DNA of 64,000 nt, taken from assembly GCA_020796225.1 (NCBI GenBank), contig CM036756.1, positions 49,456,363-49,520,362 of the forward strand, written 5' to 3'. The position numbers were made by a program, and so were the translations under genes. Each line of letters opens with the position of its first letter. Within the stretch, counting starts at the first letter, position 1. The stretch is from Arion vulgaris. Its lineage: Eukaryota; Mollusca; Gastropoda; Stylommatophora; Arionidae. Positions 21,218 to 33,142 of the stretch are shown here, in pieces. The notes below the pieces were generated by a model. It was not told where the DNA came from and ran no database searches. It saw only the letters and a list, made by a program, of their open reading frames with translations.

Positions 21218-22268
21218 GCATAAGTAAAAGATTAGTTATATACGACCTGGGGGACCTGAAAAGTTTTCGAACTTTAAAAATAACTAGTGACTAATATAAG
21301 TTCCGGGACCAAATGATGAATAATCAACATTACCTAGAAGTAGACCAGAAAACTGGATATATCATACGAACTTTTGGTCAAACATTGTCTCTTTGAGTTG
21401 AGCAAAATCAGACCTTAGGTATTACGTTCTAGATCAATATTGACGCACTGCTCCTGGCGTATGTAACAATATATAGCGTATCACTAAAGATTTAATACTT
21501 TACCATAGATGAAGAGATCGATCGATACATTAGGAGACGTGCAGTGAGTGAAGACCATAAATAGCCATTAAACACAATAATAAAGGACTCAAAATGCTAT
21601 TTTAGATAGCACACTAGTGACACTCATAATACATTATTGCCACAAGCTGGACGAGATATCACCTAACTGAGGTGGCCTCAAAGAGAAGGTGTGTGTGTGG
21701 GCATAGACGTATTTCAGACAGTGCAGTGGCGTCATGGTAGCGACCAGGAATGTTGCGCTAGTAGAAAGGAAGAATGGGAACGGGGAAGGGAAATGATGGG
21801 AAAAAAAGATTGAGGAAATGATGTGCGAAAATGACAGCGACAAGATGTTTAAACAAGGAGTGAGGCGAAGGTAATAATCGAATGTTGGAAGAAAATATTG
21901 AAAGACGGGAGAATGAATAGGAAAAGGAATGTAGAAGTAGAAGAGACAAAAAAGGATATACGTGAAAAGAAGTTGTACATGATGATAACATGAACGAGAT
22001 GGGGAGGGGGAGGGAAAGGGGGACAAATATAAAACTCAGAATGAAGTGTTACTGCGTAAAATGGATATTTGTAGAATGGTTAGAGACTGAAATGATAGAC
22101 ATGGAGAAATGCATCCAGGAAGAGCGTGGAATGGGGGTGGATACGAGAAAGTGTCAAGGGGCATGTTCAGGACAAAGAACAAGGGATGTAAAAGATGTAA
22201 GAATGTTGATAAGTAATAGGATGAAAAAGAGCAAGAAGGAATGTTCTATAACAATGTAACATTTAAAG
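21218..22268. other. No gene; purine-skewed stretch
   Basis: From about 21740 to 22250 the + strand is strongly A/G-rich (AGAAAGGAAGAATGGGAACG and similar), giving long open frames on the minus strand that look like low-complexity S/F/P/L and are not protein-like. Confidence 0.5.
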
Positions 22269-22270
22269 AT

Positions 22271-22325
<55 letters not shown>
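22269..22325. repeat. (TA)n microsatellite
   Basis: A pure TA run of about 25 units. Confidence 0.97.
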
Positions 22326-22329
<4 letters not shown>

Positions 22330-22332
<3 letters not shown>

Positions 22333-22525
22333 TAAATCCTGTACCACTATTGGTGCTTATGGCAACAACAAATGTACGCTTCTCTGTTATTGACCGTCCT
22401 CTGTATTGTGTTGCAGCTGTGATTAATTTCTTTCAGTTCCTGTTCTTCTGTACATCTCCAGGCCGTTTTGGGTCTTCCACATTTTCGTTTACCCTCTGGT
22501 GTTCATCATAGTGCAGTTTTTGTGA
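22330..22525 (-). pseudogene. RTE-like LINE C-terminal fragment
   Basis: The minus strand reads RTPEGKRKCGRPKTAWRCTE and then a short decayed tail, matching the C-terminal GRPKTTWRR-type end of RTE LINE proteins. It is interrupted to its right by LINE sequence starting near 22655. Confidence 0.65.
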
Positions 22526-22654
22526 CAGCTAGTCTCTATGTGTATTATCTGATCTATGTTCAGCTTCTCTTTCGGATAAGGGCGCACATATACTGACACT
22601 GTGTAAGCGGTTCGATATGTATAATTTAATGTTTCTCTATAGCTAAGAAATCCT

Positions 22655-23823
22655 AGTGCAAGCGTGGTCTTGGGGTTCTCAAAGTTATGGTGGCCGCACA
22701 CATTGAGCAGAGACTACTTGCCCTTTTGTTCGATCGACTGGTTATGTCAGTTGTAGATTACGGACTCGACATCTATACGATATCAAGATCACAATGTGAA
22801 CGACTCGAACACGTTCAGAATGAAGGTATGCAGGTCCTGTGCTGCACTAGAGATACCCCATTGTGAAGATGAGATATATGCTTGGCCTTCTGTCACTACG
22901 ATCCCTTCATGCAATCACCCAAACCAAGGTATATATGCGGGTTACTGAGGATAAGAGACATCCACTACATAAAAACACTAATGATGTTAAGGGCACGAGA
23001 ATCAAGCGTGGCATGTCGTGGATTGCCCAGGCTGAGAGAACAATTGGCCAGGTGCCTACGGTTGCGACCCTACCAAAAGGGGAAGAATGGATCCCAACAG
23101 ATGGTAGCATGACCAACTATCTCAACGTTATCATTACTCTTGGAAGAGAATGTAGAGATTGGGGCAACACGAAGGCTGATCTCGCAGTTAAGCAGCTGAT
23201 AGAAGATAATGCAAGGGATGATGATGTTGTTGTATATACCGATGGGTCGGTTTAACGTGGTGAAAAGTACGGCTGGGGTTTCTGCTAATGCGCATGGTAG
23301 GGTTGTTGCAGAGCGAAGTGGGGCATACAGGACAGCTACTTCTAGTATGAGGATGGAGGTTGAGGCCGTTACTGCTGCCTTCCATTGGATCTCTGGGACT
23401 TTATTTACTGGGGCAGTTGGTGTATCTGACTCTCAGTCGATGCTTCACAAGATCCAGAAGGGCAGGTTTCGGTATGAGTGGATGTCGTCTATAAAAGTTT
23501 CTAATCTCCAGCGGCTTACGTGGATATACTGTCCAGGGCAAGCGGGTGTTTACGGTAATGAAAGAGCGGACAGGCTTGCATCAACAGCATCGATTGTTGA
23601 AGGAGTTGAAAATGGATACGGGGGATATTCTTCGGTCTCTTCGCGACTGTCTGTTGAATGAGGACACTAAAATCGATGTTGAATCGATCAAACGATTTAG
23701 GCAGTTTGGAGTTATCCGTTGTTCAAGTCGAACTGGATATGCCTGAGAGGCAGACTGAGAAGTGTGTTTAATCAAGCGAGCCACGGGAACCATCAGTATG
23801 CATACTCTTCAATATCTGTTGGG
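22655..23823 (+). mobile_element. I/Nimb LINE, 5'-truncated, first part
   Basis: From GCAAGCGTGGTCTTGGGG onward this follows the family at 56270-57415, covering the end of the RT, the connection region (22863-23255, with TQTKVYMRVTEDKRHP) and RNase H (23209-23661; MRMEVEAVTAAF, VSDSQSML, YGNERADRLAS). It breaks at CTGTTGGGGAAGAC. The 3' end of the same element resumes at 27409, so 3.6 kb lies inside it. Confidence 0.88.
22863..23661 (+). pseudogene. LINE connection region plus RNase H (frameshifted)
   Basis: The first frame ends within the RNase H Asp motif (VVVYTDGSV, stop at 23255). The second overlaps it (23209-23661) and carries the remaining acidic motifs MEVEAV, SDSQS and NERADRLAS. 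CPGQAGVYG replaces the usual CPGHAGVYG, so the conserved His is lost. Together they cover the expected domain length. Confidence 0.85.
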
Positions 23824-24506
23824 GAAGACATGTAGTATCGCCTGAAACTAGTACATGGGTCCTGGAAAGGTTAGTGAGAGAAAGGGAAAGAAAGAAAGAA
23901 CGCGCGTATAATATGGTCTAACGCTAAGTCATACACATGACAATCGACGAACATTAACTATACACAAGGACGTCGAATCAACGTATAAGAAGTTTATTTG
24001 TATCTGAAAGGAAAATGCACATACAGACTCTCTCAACTGAAAGAGTCCAAGAAGTACATAAGTATCGTTCCTCGCAAAATTTATACAATAGAGGAACTCA
24101 ATTTCATGTGAGTATCAACAACAAAAGAGAGGAAACATTCCACCTCAAGTAGTTCATTCAATTTACATCCACTAAACTTATAATGATTACTGTATCTGCT
24201 CAATTCTAATCTGTCCTCAGTCTTAATTTAAATACATAACACGATTTTACATGAGCTCATTACCTAGGCGTGTCTTCATGAAGGTGTGCTTTCATGTAAT
24301 AGGCCAGATGATTAGGGGCCCACAGCTCGGTCGCACCCTCTATAGTTTTGCTGTAGTTGAGGCGATTAGGCTGAGGGGCAATTGGTTGCCCCGAAAGGTA
24401 GATTTTACTTGAAGTCTCGGAGGCGCTCAATGGGTCTGTTCCCTGGTCGTCCGGGCTCGGTTGGAAATCGTCAAGAAGGGGTTCCGGCTACTAGATAAAG
24501 TTCTGG

Positions 24507-25063
24507 ATCATTCGTTGTGGGTTCACACTACGATCACAACATATAGATTAATTATGGTACTAGTTTAGTATCTTAGCTATAAGTCCACGTGCCCAGCGTG
24601 TTCGAAGCGCGTTGGACTACGGGTGACTAGTCCTCTGTAAGTGCGGGTTCAACTCAGCGGACTGGCAGAAAAGCTACAGGTTCCCCAGATTTACGGTGTT
24701 CGTGGCACCGAGCAGAAGGGTTACGATGTCCAGGACACCGAGCCGAAGAGCTTTCAGCTCAAGTGCTTCTGGATCGGAAAAAAATCTCAGCTATAAACAT
24801 AATGTTCAAGTATCCTCCGTTGTGGGTTCACACTACGATCACAACATATAAATTGATTATAGTACTAGTTCAGTATCTCAGCTATAAACATAATGTTCAA
24901 GTATCCTCCGTTGTGAGTTCACACTACGATCACAACATATAAATTGATTATGGTACTAGTTCAGTATCTCAGCTATAAACACAATATTTAAGTATCTTCC
25001 GTTGTGAGTTCACACTACGATCACAACATATAGATTGATTATGGTACTAGTTCAGTATCTCAA
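24507..25063. repeat. 91-bp tandem repeat, ~4 units, split by a SINE
   Basis: GTATCCTCCGTTGTG recurs at 24810, 24901 and 24992, exactly 91 bp apart. Each unit holds CACACTACGATCACAACATA and TAGTTCAGTATCTCAGC. An earlier unit at about 24507-24582 is cut by the SINE at 24583-24783. Confidence 0.9.
24583..24783 (+). repeat. SINE family A, copy 2, with target duplication
   Basis: A full SINE-A (box A-like GTTCGAAGCGCGTTGGACTA, B-box-like GGTTCAACTC, body, GGATCGGAAAAAA end). It lies inside the 91-bp tandem repeat. The flanks ATCTTAGCTATAA (left) and ATCTCAGCTATAA (right) form a 13-bp duplication with one mismatch, which is itself part of the 91-bp unit. Confidence 0.85.
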
Positions 25064-25280
25064 TACTTTATCTCCATAGTCTCTACATCTTTCGCATAGA
25101 AAGAAAACGTCCTCTCTATTTCGTGTTTTATCTCCTAATCCCTCTTCTCTTTGTAAATCCATGTGGGTACAACCTAAAACTACTCAGCAACCCCCACTCC
25201 GGGCTTGAGATATTTGTCTTAACCGTGCGACGTCCAACTCCACCGGATAAGTGGCCCACTTGAATATGAGTACTCCACCG

Positions 25281-27310
25281 GTCAGTCGTAGTATGTCTTT
25301 CGTAGTATGTCTGTCGTAGTATGTCTGTCGTAGTATGTCTGTCGTAGTATGTCTGTCGTAGTATGTCAGTCGTAGTATGTCAGTCGTAGTATGTCAGTCG
25401 TAGTATGTCTGTCGTAGTATGTCAGTCGTAGTATGTCAGTCGTAGTATGTCAGTCGTATGTCAGTCGTAGTATGTCAGTCGTAGTATGTCAGTCGTAGTA
25501 TGTCTGTCGTAGTATGTCAGTCGTAGTATGTCAGTCGTAGTATGTCTGTCGTAGTATGTCTGTCGTAGTATGTCAGTCGTAGTATGTCTTTCGCAGTATG
25601 TCTGTCGCAGTATGTCAGTCGTAGTATGTCAATCGTAGTATGTCTGTCGTAGTATGTCTGTCGTAGTATGTCTGTCGTAGTATGTCTGTCGTAGTATGTC
25701 TGTCGTAGTATGTCTGTCGTAGTAGTCAGTCGTAGTATGTCAGTCGTAGTATGTCAGTCGTAGTATGTCAGTCGTAGTATGTCAGTCGTAGTATGTCAGT
25801 CGTAGTATGTCTTTCGTAGTATGTCAGTCGTAGTATGTCAGTCGTAGTATGTCTGTCGTAGTATGTCAGTCGTAGTATGTCTGTCGTAGTATGTCTGTCG
25901 TAGTATGTCTGTCGTAGTATGTCTGTCGTAGTATGTCAGTCGTAGTATGTCTTTCGTAGTATGTCTGTCGTAGTATGTCAGTCGTAGTATGTCAGTCGTA
26001 GTATGTCAGTCGTAGTATGTCTGTCGTAGTATGTCTGTCGTAGTATGTCTGTCGTAGTATGTCAGTCGTAGTATGTCTGTCGTAGTATGTCTTTCGTAGT
26101 ATGTCAGTCGTAGTATGTCAGTCGTAGTATGTCTTTCGTAGTATGTCTGTCGTAGTATGTCAGTCGTAGTATGTCAGTCGTAGTATGTCTTTCGTAGTAT
26201 GTCTGTCGTAGTATGTCAGTCATAGTATGTCTTTCGTAGTATGTCAGTCGTAGTATGTCTTTCGTAGTATGTCTTTCGTAGTATGTCTTTCGTAGTATGT
26301 CAGTCGTAGTATGTCAGTCGTAGTATGTCTTTCGTAGTATGTCAGTCGTAGTATGTCAGTCGTAGTATGTCAGTCGTAGTATGTCTGTCGTAGTAAGTCT
26401 GTCGTAGTATGTCTTTCGTAGTATGTCTGTCGTAGTATGTCTGTCGTAGTATGTCTGTCGTAGTATGTCTGTCGTAGTATGTCTGTCGTAGTATGTCAGT
26501 CGTAGTATGTCTGTCGTAGTATGTCAGTCGTAGTATGTCAGTCGTAGTATGTCTGTCGTAGTATGTCAGTCGTAGTATGTCAGTCGTAGTATGTCTGTCG
26601 TAGTATGTCTTTCGTAGTATGTCTGTCGTAGTATGTCTGTCGTAGTATGTCTGTCGTAGTATGTCTGTCGTAGTATGTCTTTCGTAGTATGTCTTTCGTA
26701 GTATGTCTGTCGTAGTATGTCTGTCGTAGTATGTCAGTCGTAGTATGTCAGTCGTAGTATGTCAGTCGTAGTATGTCTGTCGTAGTATGTCTGTCGTAGT
26801 ATGTCAGTCGTAGTATGTCAGTCGTAGTATGTCAGTCGTAGTATGTCTTTCGTAGTATGTCTTTCGTAGTATGTCTTTCGTAGTATGTCTGTCGTAGTAT
26901 GTCTGTCGTAGTATGTCTGTCGTAGTATGTCAGTCGTAGTATGTCAGTCGTAGTATGTCTTTCGTAGTATGTCCGTCGTAGTATGTCTTTCGTAGTATGT
27001 CCGTCGTAGTATGTCAGTCGTAGTATGTCAGTCGTAGTATGTCTATCGTAGTATGTCAGTCGTAGTATGTCAGTCGTAGTATGTCTGTCGTAGTATGTCA
27101 GTCGTAGTATGTCAGTCGTAGTATGTCTTTCGTAGTATGTCAGTCGTAGTATGTCTTTCGTAGTATGTCTGTCGTAGTATGTCATTCGTAGTATGTCTGT
27201 CGTAGTATGTCATTCGTAGTATGTCAGTCGTAGTATGTCAGTCGTAGTATGTCTTTCGTAGTATGTCAGTCGTAGTATGTCAGTCGTAGTATGTCAGTCG
27301 TAGTATGTCT
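25281..27310. repeat. 14-bp minisatellite, ~145 units
   Basis: The unit is GTCNNTCGTAGTAT over 2.03 kb. Positions 4-5 carry nearly all variation: AG, TG or TT in most units, with rare CG (near 27000), AT (near 27180), AA (near 25630) and TA (near 27043). Length variants occur near 25448 and 25721. A 117-residue minus-strand open frame at its end is only the repeat read in three successive frames, broken wherever the AG variant falls in one phase. Confidence 0.97.
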
Positions 27311-27408
27311 GGTAAACAAGTAATTTAATTCTAACTTGGTCAAGGACGCTAAGAGCAATAAGGGGGTTTTGGGTTGACCTACGACCTTTCTCCCTAAATA
27401 ACAGTGGA

Positions 27409-27468
27409 ACTCTGTTACAGACTGAGCACCTATGGGTCTGCCCGGAGTGCAATGACATTAGTTTAGTA
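27409..27468 (+). mobile_element. I/Nimb LINE 3' end (continuation of 22655-23823)
   Basis: GACTGAGCACCTATGGGTCT, then GCCCGGAGTGCAATGAC, then GTTTAGTAACCAATAACCA matches the family 3' end at 57427-57490. It completes the element interrupted at 23823. Confidence 0.85.
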
Positions 27469-27514
27469 ACCAATAACCAATATATATATATATGTGTGTG
27501 TTTATATCGCCCTT

Positions 27515-27610
27515 GTGTTGCCGGGGTCAACTAGTGAAGCAAAGAGCAATAACACTGCAAGCTACAACGCATGTCATAAGAGGCAATGAAAGGTCACACT
27601 TTTGGCTGAC
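27515..27610 (+). repeat. SINE family C head fragment
   Basis: TTGCCGGGGTCAACTAGTGA, AGCAATAACACTGC and CATGTCATAAGAGGCAATGA match 16450-16520. Confidence 0.6.
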
Positions 27611-28544
27611 TACTCGATCTGGTAGTAACATTTAGTTACATATCAGGGAAATACATATAAGTCACATATAAAGAAAATAATAAATGCCAACCAAAAGCAA
27701 ATAAAGCTCTTCTAAAAAAGATATGACGCCATGCAGAAAAACTGCAAATCTGCACAGCAGATGATTTTCCTTTCACATAGGAAAGCTCCAGAATTGATTA
27801 CAGGAGCTTCAAAAATATGTAGAAATTGGGAATGACAGCACATGTTACAAAAGAGGTGAAATACTGCGTATTTGCATCTTCGGATTATTCGAAATTAGGT
27901 GGAACGAAAGAGGCATACAACGTCTAACGCATGAGAAACAATTCTGTTCTTAGGTTATATGGAAGAAAATGTCCACTCCTCCTTCCCTTACCAATCTTGT
28001 TCATGTCTGAACTTGGCTCTATGACTGCAGATATTAGTGCCTCGCTGTCCTGCGCCAGTTTTCCAGCGTGACATCTTGCCCCCATCTTCTCCTTGGTCTT
28101 TCTCTCCCTCGACTGCCCGTTATAATTGTCCTCCAGAATGATCTTCTCAGACCTTATCGTTTTATATCTCAAAAATACTTTATTCCCCTCCCTTTAAAAA
28201 AATCTTCTTTATCAATCTTTTCTTTTCAATTTTAAACTTTTGCAAAATCTACATATTTGCTCTTTTTTCGGCCTCTGGTATTCTGAGTACTCTTCCAGAA
28301 TATTACATACCAAAAATAAATTATAACTATACATGATGCTCGTCCATCACAGGTGATGATGACTACACAAATTTTCATCCAAGGGAATATGTTTGATTGA
28401 TGGATGAAATGGTGACTTGAGCGATGATTTGGTTTAAAGTGAGAAAGAGTTGCGCAGTTCGTCGATATCACTCTCTCGCCCAATTCCTTCTATGTCCAGT
28501 GGCAGGACAAAGTCGAGACGGCTGGAGAAGGATCAATACATGGA
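27611..28544. other. No gene recognised
   Basis: No domain, tandem repeat or TE landmark found. Short open frames lack protein-like composition. Confidence 0.4.
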
Positions 28545-29140
28545 GACCTACTGAAGCAAGTAAACACTATCTAGGAAACATGATTACATGTGATGGTAAA
28601 TGGAAAAAGGAGAATAGAGATTGGTAATGGCGAACAGTACATTCAATAACATGAGTAGTTTACTAACATATACATAGATCATAAATATGCTAAAGATGAG
28701 GATTATCAAGTGTTATATTTATTCTGTATTTGTTTATGATTCAGAAACATAGAAATCGAACACGAATTTGGAAGACATAACTTATGCCTTTGAGATGTGG
28801 ATATACAGACGAATAGGCCGTATTTAATGGGGAAAAGCAAAGAAATAAAGAAGTTTTAGAAAAACTAAGAATGAAGAAAAAATTACTACAGGAAATAAAA
28901 ATCAAACAAATGAAATATTTCCGATACATAGAGACATGACATATTGATCAAAACCTAATAATCGGGAAAAGATGAAGGACGGCGAGTAAGAAGAAGACAA
29001 AGGCACAAGTGAGAGGGAAAATTAAAGCCAGCTGGAGTGTAACATCATTGGAAGAGACAGAGCAGGTTGAAGGTTCGTTACAGTCAATCTTCGATGTTGA
29101 GATGGTCTCAGATGATGATGATTTCATACCAATAGTCAAC
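28545..29140 (+). pseudogene. LINE RT C-terminal fragment, + strand
   Basis: By switching frames the + strand reads KHYLGNMITCDGKWKKE, then a YSVFVYDSETWK-like block near 28725, then a YRRIGRISW-like block near 28805, then QMKYFRYIETH-like near 28910. This is the usual C-terminal order of RTE/R2-like LINE proteins (YLG..I, Y..E.W, R.LRI.W, L.Y.GH). Heavily decayed. Confidence 0.6.
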
Positions 29141-29363
29141 AAACAAAGTAACTATTAAGTAACGAGTACTAAGTGATGAATACTAAGTAATGAATACGTG
29201 TTAAAAAAAGTAACGACTGTACGTGTTAAAAATACTGTAAAGTAATTGAAAAGTACATCACTAATTGCTAATGTTAAATTCAATACAACAAACAATAACC
29301 TACAATAAACAACAAAAGTAGATATGTATAGTCCGTTCAACAACTCATGCCCACAGTCCAATG

Positions 29364-31938
29364 CTCTGTTTCCCAACGTGGGCATGCCCCACAGGGGGCA
29401 TTTTCATCGTTGGGGGAGAGAAATGGACTCATTCGGAGTTTAACTAATGTTCCTGATGTTGCAAAACCGATATATTGGCTTTTGGATGTGTGTTTACAAA
29501 ATACGACTGTTGTTTCACAATCCCTTTACTGAAGTTTAAAAAATCTTCAATAGGCGGAAAGTACTTATATCTAGGTACATTATTTTACCTCCTTTTAACA
29601 AAGCTTTGAAAGCGGGATAACGCATGTTATTGTGTTAAAATAGTCATATTTAAAAACAATTGTAATGTGTCCGTCATTTGCCAACCTTTGTCATGAAGGC
29701 CAAAATGAGTTTATATAGTGCAACCTTGTGTATGTAATAGTATTGGACAGAGCCACGCATATCATATTTCCGCCACAGAAATCAGGTCCAAAGTTTGATT
29801 TTGCTTGGAATGTTAGGTACGATGGGAAAAGCAACCAAGAAACATCAAGAACTTTGACTCAATACAAGCTATGGGCCAATAGTCTGATAACCAAAGTAAT
29901 GGATACTCACTGTGCCACTAGATTATACAGGTGTCCTTAGAGTACCATCTTGTAGTTGTATAGTTAACGAAGGAGCATTTATATATATGGATTACAGTAG
30001 AATGTCATGAGATCTTGTTTCCATGTTTAGCGACAGATTGAGAAGGCGTGGTTGGGATATACATTTTTAGACAATGACAGAAGAATGTCCTTAGTCAAAG
30101 TAAAATTAGTCTTTTCCAAGAGAGTAACAGATGTGGGAAATTGCAGTCCTGAGAACAAGTTCTGAATAGTGAAGTAATAAATATTCACCATATCAAATTT
30201 CCTTACTCATTGTAAATGTGGAAAAAATCATACTATAGAAGAGAATTTAATCAAACCATCAATATCATCATTTCTTAAAACGGTTCTGGAAAAGATGACA
30301 AAGAGATGAAAGCATACACAGTGACAATACTGTTAGCAATAAAATAACGAAATGAGTGAAGATATTGAAATACAATTTGTTGGTAAAGCTGAAAACAAGA
30401 AAATTCTCAGTGCAAATGGATGAATCAACTTTGAGAGAGAGTGAGACCGTATTGATAACTTACGTAAGGTATATTGATAAAGGGGATTTTGCTGAAGAAA
30501 TGTTGTTCTGTAAATCACTAGAAAGCACTACTATCTCCAAATATATATATAATGAGCTAAAATATCTTAGATGTCAAAAATAAATTAAAGAAAAATATAA
30601 CCTCCTGTGCCGTAGATGTACCATCCTAATATGATGGGCAAGAAAAATGACTGCTTAAAATTGCTGAAAAATGAGAATCCCAAAATACTTCTCGTGCATT
30701 GTGTTATTCACAGGGAAAATTTGGTAGCTAAAAATATTTCGCCTGTTCTAAATGAAGTACTAAATTCAATTATAAAGTGTATCAATGCTATTAAAGCTAA
30801 TGCCAAATGTGAGAGTCTCTTCAAGCAATTTTGTGAAAATGCAGACCATGTGAGACTTTTACTTCACATTGAAGAAAGATGGCTCTCGAAAGGGAACTTC
30901 GTGACAAGATTTATGGAACTATTTGATACTCTTAGTGATTTTTAAGCGACAAACCTGAAATGAAGTACATGTTAACGGTCGATGGTAAAGCATTTGTTAG
31001 TTCTCTAGCCGATATCTTTGAAAAACAAAATATATTAAATAACCACCTTCAAGTAAGAATAAAACTCTTGTTGATGCAAAAGCTAAGATATTTGGTTTTA
31101 TTACCTTTATTGAATTATGTCAGAAATATATTTGCAACAAACATTTAGAAAAGTTTCATTGGCTCTAGAAATGTGAAGTGACTGATACCTCTATACTTGT
31201 TATTGTCGATCATCTGAAAATTCTATCGGCTGATTTAAAAGAAAGATTTTCTGATTTGAAACAAATTGATTTTCCAACTTGAATGTTGCAGTCAATGTTA
31301 GTGGATTTGTCTGATATGTCAAATATGCAGTGTCAAGAAGAACTCGCAGAAATACAAAATGATGAGTCAGTAAATACTGTATAAAAGGAGCAATGGCATG
31401 GCTATGTGAGGAAACATAAATCAAATATACAAATTCAACCAAATGTGCAAGAAAACTTATTACCGTTTCCATCTTCATATTTAGCTGAATGTAGATTGAG
31501 TGCCATAACTGATTTGCTGCTAAAAAAAAAAAAGAAATCGGCTGGATGTAACACAACGAGAAGGCTTGAGACTGAAGCTAAATAAATTGAAACCTAACAT
31601 AAAATCTCTTTGCAGCATGTATTAAGCGCAAGGATCTCACTAAGTGTAAGTAATAAATAATTACTAATAATTAAAATAATATAGAAAAATGTCATTAAAA
31701 TGATATCGTACTTGAATTTCTGTTCTCCATTATGTTTTGAAAATTTACTTACTGTGTTCTCTAAACAATTTCCTAGTGATTTATTCCTAAAACCTACCAA
31801 TTTAAGTTTCTTAAGTGAACAATTCAATTTTCGGAAAATAAATTTATTTGTAAATGTTTCATAGGAAGGGGGAGGGGAGGCATACGAATTTTGAAAGGCT
31901 TTAGTGGGGCATGGCGCAAAAATAGTTGGGAAACACTG
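29364..31938 (+). mobile_element. Buster-type hAT transposon, complete ends, dead gene
   Basis: Left end CTCTGTTTCCCAACGTGG and right end GTTGGGAAACACTG form the hAT inverted repeat. The right end reads CAGTGTTTCCCAAC on the other strand. Flanks are GTCCAATG (29356-29363) and GTCCATTG (31939-31946), an 8-bp target duplication with one mismatch as expected for hAT. The 2.6 kb interior holds a decayed ZBED5-like transposase. GGGCATGCCCCAC near the left end mirrors the ATGCCCCAC near the right. Confidence 0.9.
30240..31620 (+). pseudogene. hAT (ZBED5/Buster-like) transposase remnant
   Basis: The pieces in order are NHTIEENLIKPSISSFLKTV near 30220, FSVQMDESTLRESETVLITY (30396-30455, containing the first catalytic Asp), then VHCVIHRENLVAKNISPVLN from about 30691. 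LLLHIEERWLSKGN follows near 30856, then a C-terminal LLPFPSSYLAECRLSAIT near 31460. The dimerisation end reads as a frameshifted LRLKLNKLKPNIKSLC near 31570. The GAPAM region between 30580 and 30640 is damaged. Stops and shifts occur throughout. Confidence 0.87.
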
Positions 31939-31949
31939 GTCCATTGAGA

Positions 31950-33020
31950 ATTGCAGCAAAACCATCAATTCGACAGCAGGGAAACTTTACACACAATCTT
32001 AGAATTATACCGACGCAAATGTCTAATGGAAGAAATTGCTATAGGAAACCTGGATTTTGTAATATAATGGTTTCCTTTGATGTTGGCGGCATATTTGGCG
32101 AGTCTGAAATGAAATTTTAGCTTTTACAGTAAACGCACCAATATGACATTTGATGTCAAGTCTCACTCAAAGGTGTATCATCCCAGCTCATACATTGTGG
32201 CCAATGTTGATACTAGCAATAGAGTCATGAAATAATATAGACTTAGTTGTGTTTTTGTTTTTCAGTAACTTACATTACAATTAAAGTTAGCTGCCATGTC
32301 ATAGCCTCCACGTGGTGACTCTGAAAACAGATAGAGGTTCCTGTCTGGCTAAGTGGGTAGGGATCGAAGGAGAGTTACTCTAGTATAAGTAGTGATGCAG
32401 ATGCAGTTACGTTTGATAATATCTGCTCGCAAAAGACAAGCAGAATCCCAGAGTGATCACATCTGCACGTCTCTCCCGGTCGATGGGAAAGCTATCATGC
32501 TAAACGTGTTCATACAGACATACACAACATTACTATAGAAAAACTTCGCACTGCTAGCAGAAATGTTGAAGCCTAATATGGTTTTGCAGAAACAAAGCAA
32601 AACACGAACAACAACGGTACAAAGCAGAGCTTTTCCAAAAATATACGAACAGAAAGCAACACACATAACCAAGTAAACAATTGAAGCGCCCACACACGTA
32701 CAGCACAACGGATATATGAGATGAGAAAATGCGTGGAGATGTAACACACCGAAAGGATAACAGTAGGAATGAAAACACCCTCAATTAAAGAATGAAAGAA
32801 ATCATCCCACTTGCACAATGTTTCACCACGTCATGCTGTCACGCTGTCACATCACAACACAATTGCACTCCATTATGCATCTGTTATATAATGCACACAA
32901 CCTATTTCGATAATACAAAAAAATTAAAAATCACTTTATCACCATTATCATTTAAATAACAAATATTTCAAAATGTAGTAAAAGTATATATCATCATCAC
33001 CAATTTCACAACATTGTAAA
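31950..33020. other. No gene recognised
   Basis: Sequence between two hAT insertions. Minus-strand frames at 32457-32820 are rich in C, F, L and V without recognisable domains. Confidence 0.4.
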
Positions 33021-33142
33021 ACCCACCATGTCTCCATGGGCGCCCGCAGGGCAAGGGCACTTGCCCCCTGGATTGCTTGAAAATAGTCAAATAATGTTAC
33101 TTTCATTACTACTCCGTGTACAAAGTACAAAGATTTTAATGG

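Larger units (their letters stand above)
23828..27408. mobile_element. Unclassified 3.6 kb insertion carrying two tandem arrays
   Basis: This interrupts one I/Nimb LINE copy. The left side ends TGTTGGGGAAGAC and the right side resumes AGACTGAGCACCTATGGG, whereas uninterrupted copies read GGGGAGACTGAGCACC. AGAC is present on both sides and may be a 4-bp target duplication. Inside are ~680 bp of unknown sequence, a 91-bp tandem repeat with a SINE, ~210 bp unknown, a 2-kb array of a 14-bp unit and ~100 bp unknown. No protein frame is seen and the ends are not inverted repeats. Confidence 0.6.

Noticed and set aside
21634..22026. 130-residue minus-strand Ser/Phe/Pro-rich frame
   Set aside because: Product of a purine-rich + strand. 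No domain, and overlapping frames are equally open.
26832..27185. 117-residue minus-strand open frame with a 14-residue repeat
   Set aside because: It is the 14-bp minisatellite read through its three phases. No start context, no composition beyond the repeat, and it breaks wherever one variant falls in one phase.
25281..27310. CRISPR array
   Set aside because: Head-to-tail 14-bp units without spacers in a eukaryotic sequence. A minisatellite.
23828..27408. LTR retrotransposon with TG...CA ends
   Set aside because: The ends do not repeat each other, no primer-binding site or gag/pol was seen, and the flanking duplication fits AGAC better than a TG/CA boundary.
32457..32820. Minus-strand Cys/Phe/Leu-rich frames resembling a membrane protein
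   Set aside because: Three overlapping frames are open at once, none shows a known receptor or transporter motif, and no splice or start context was found.
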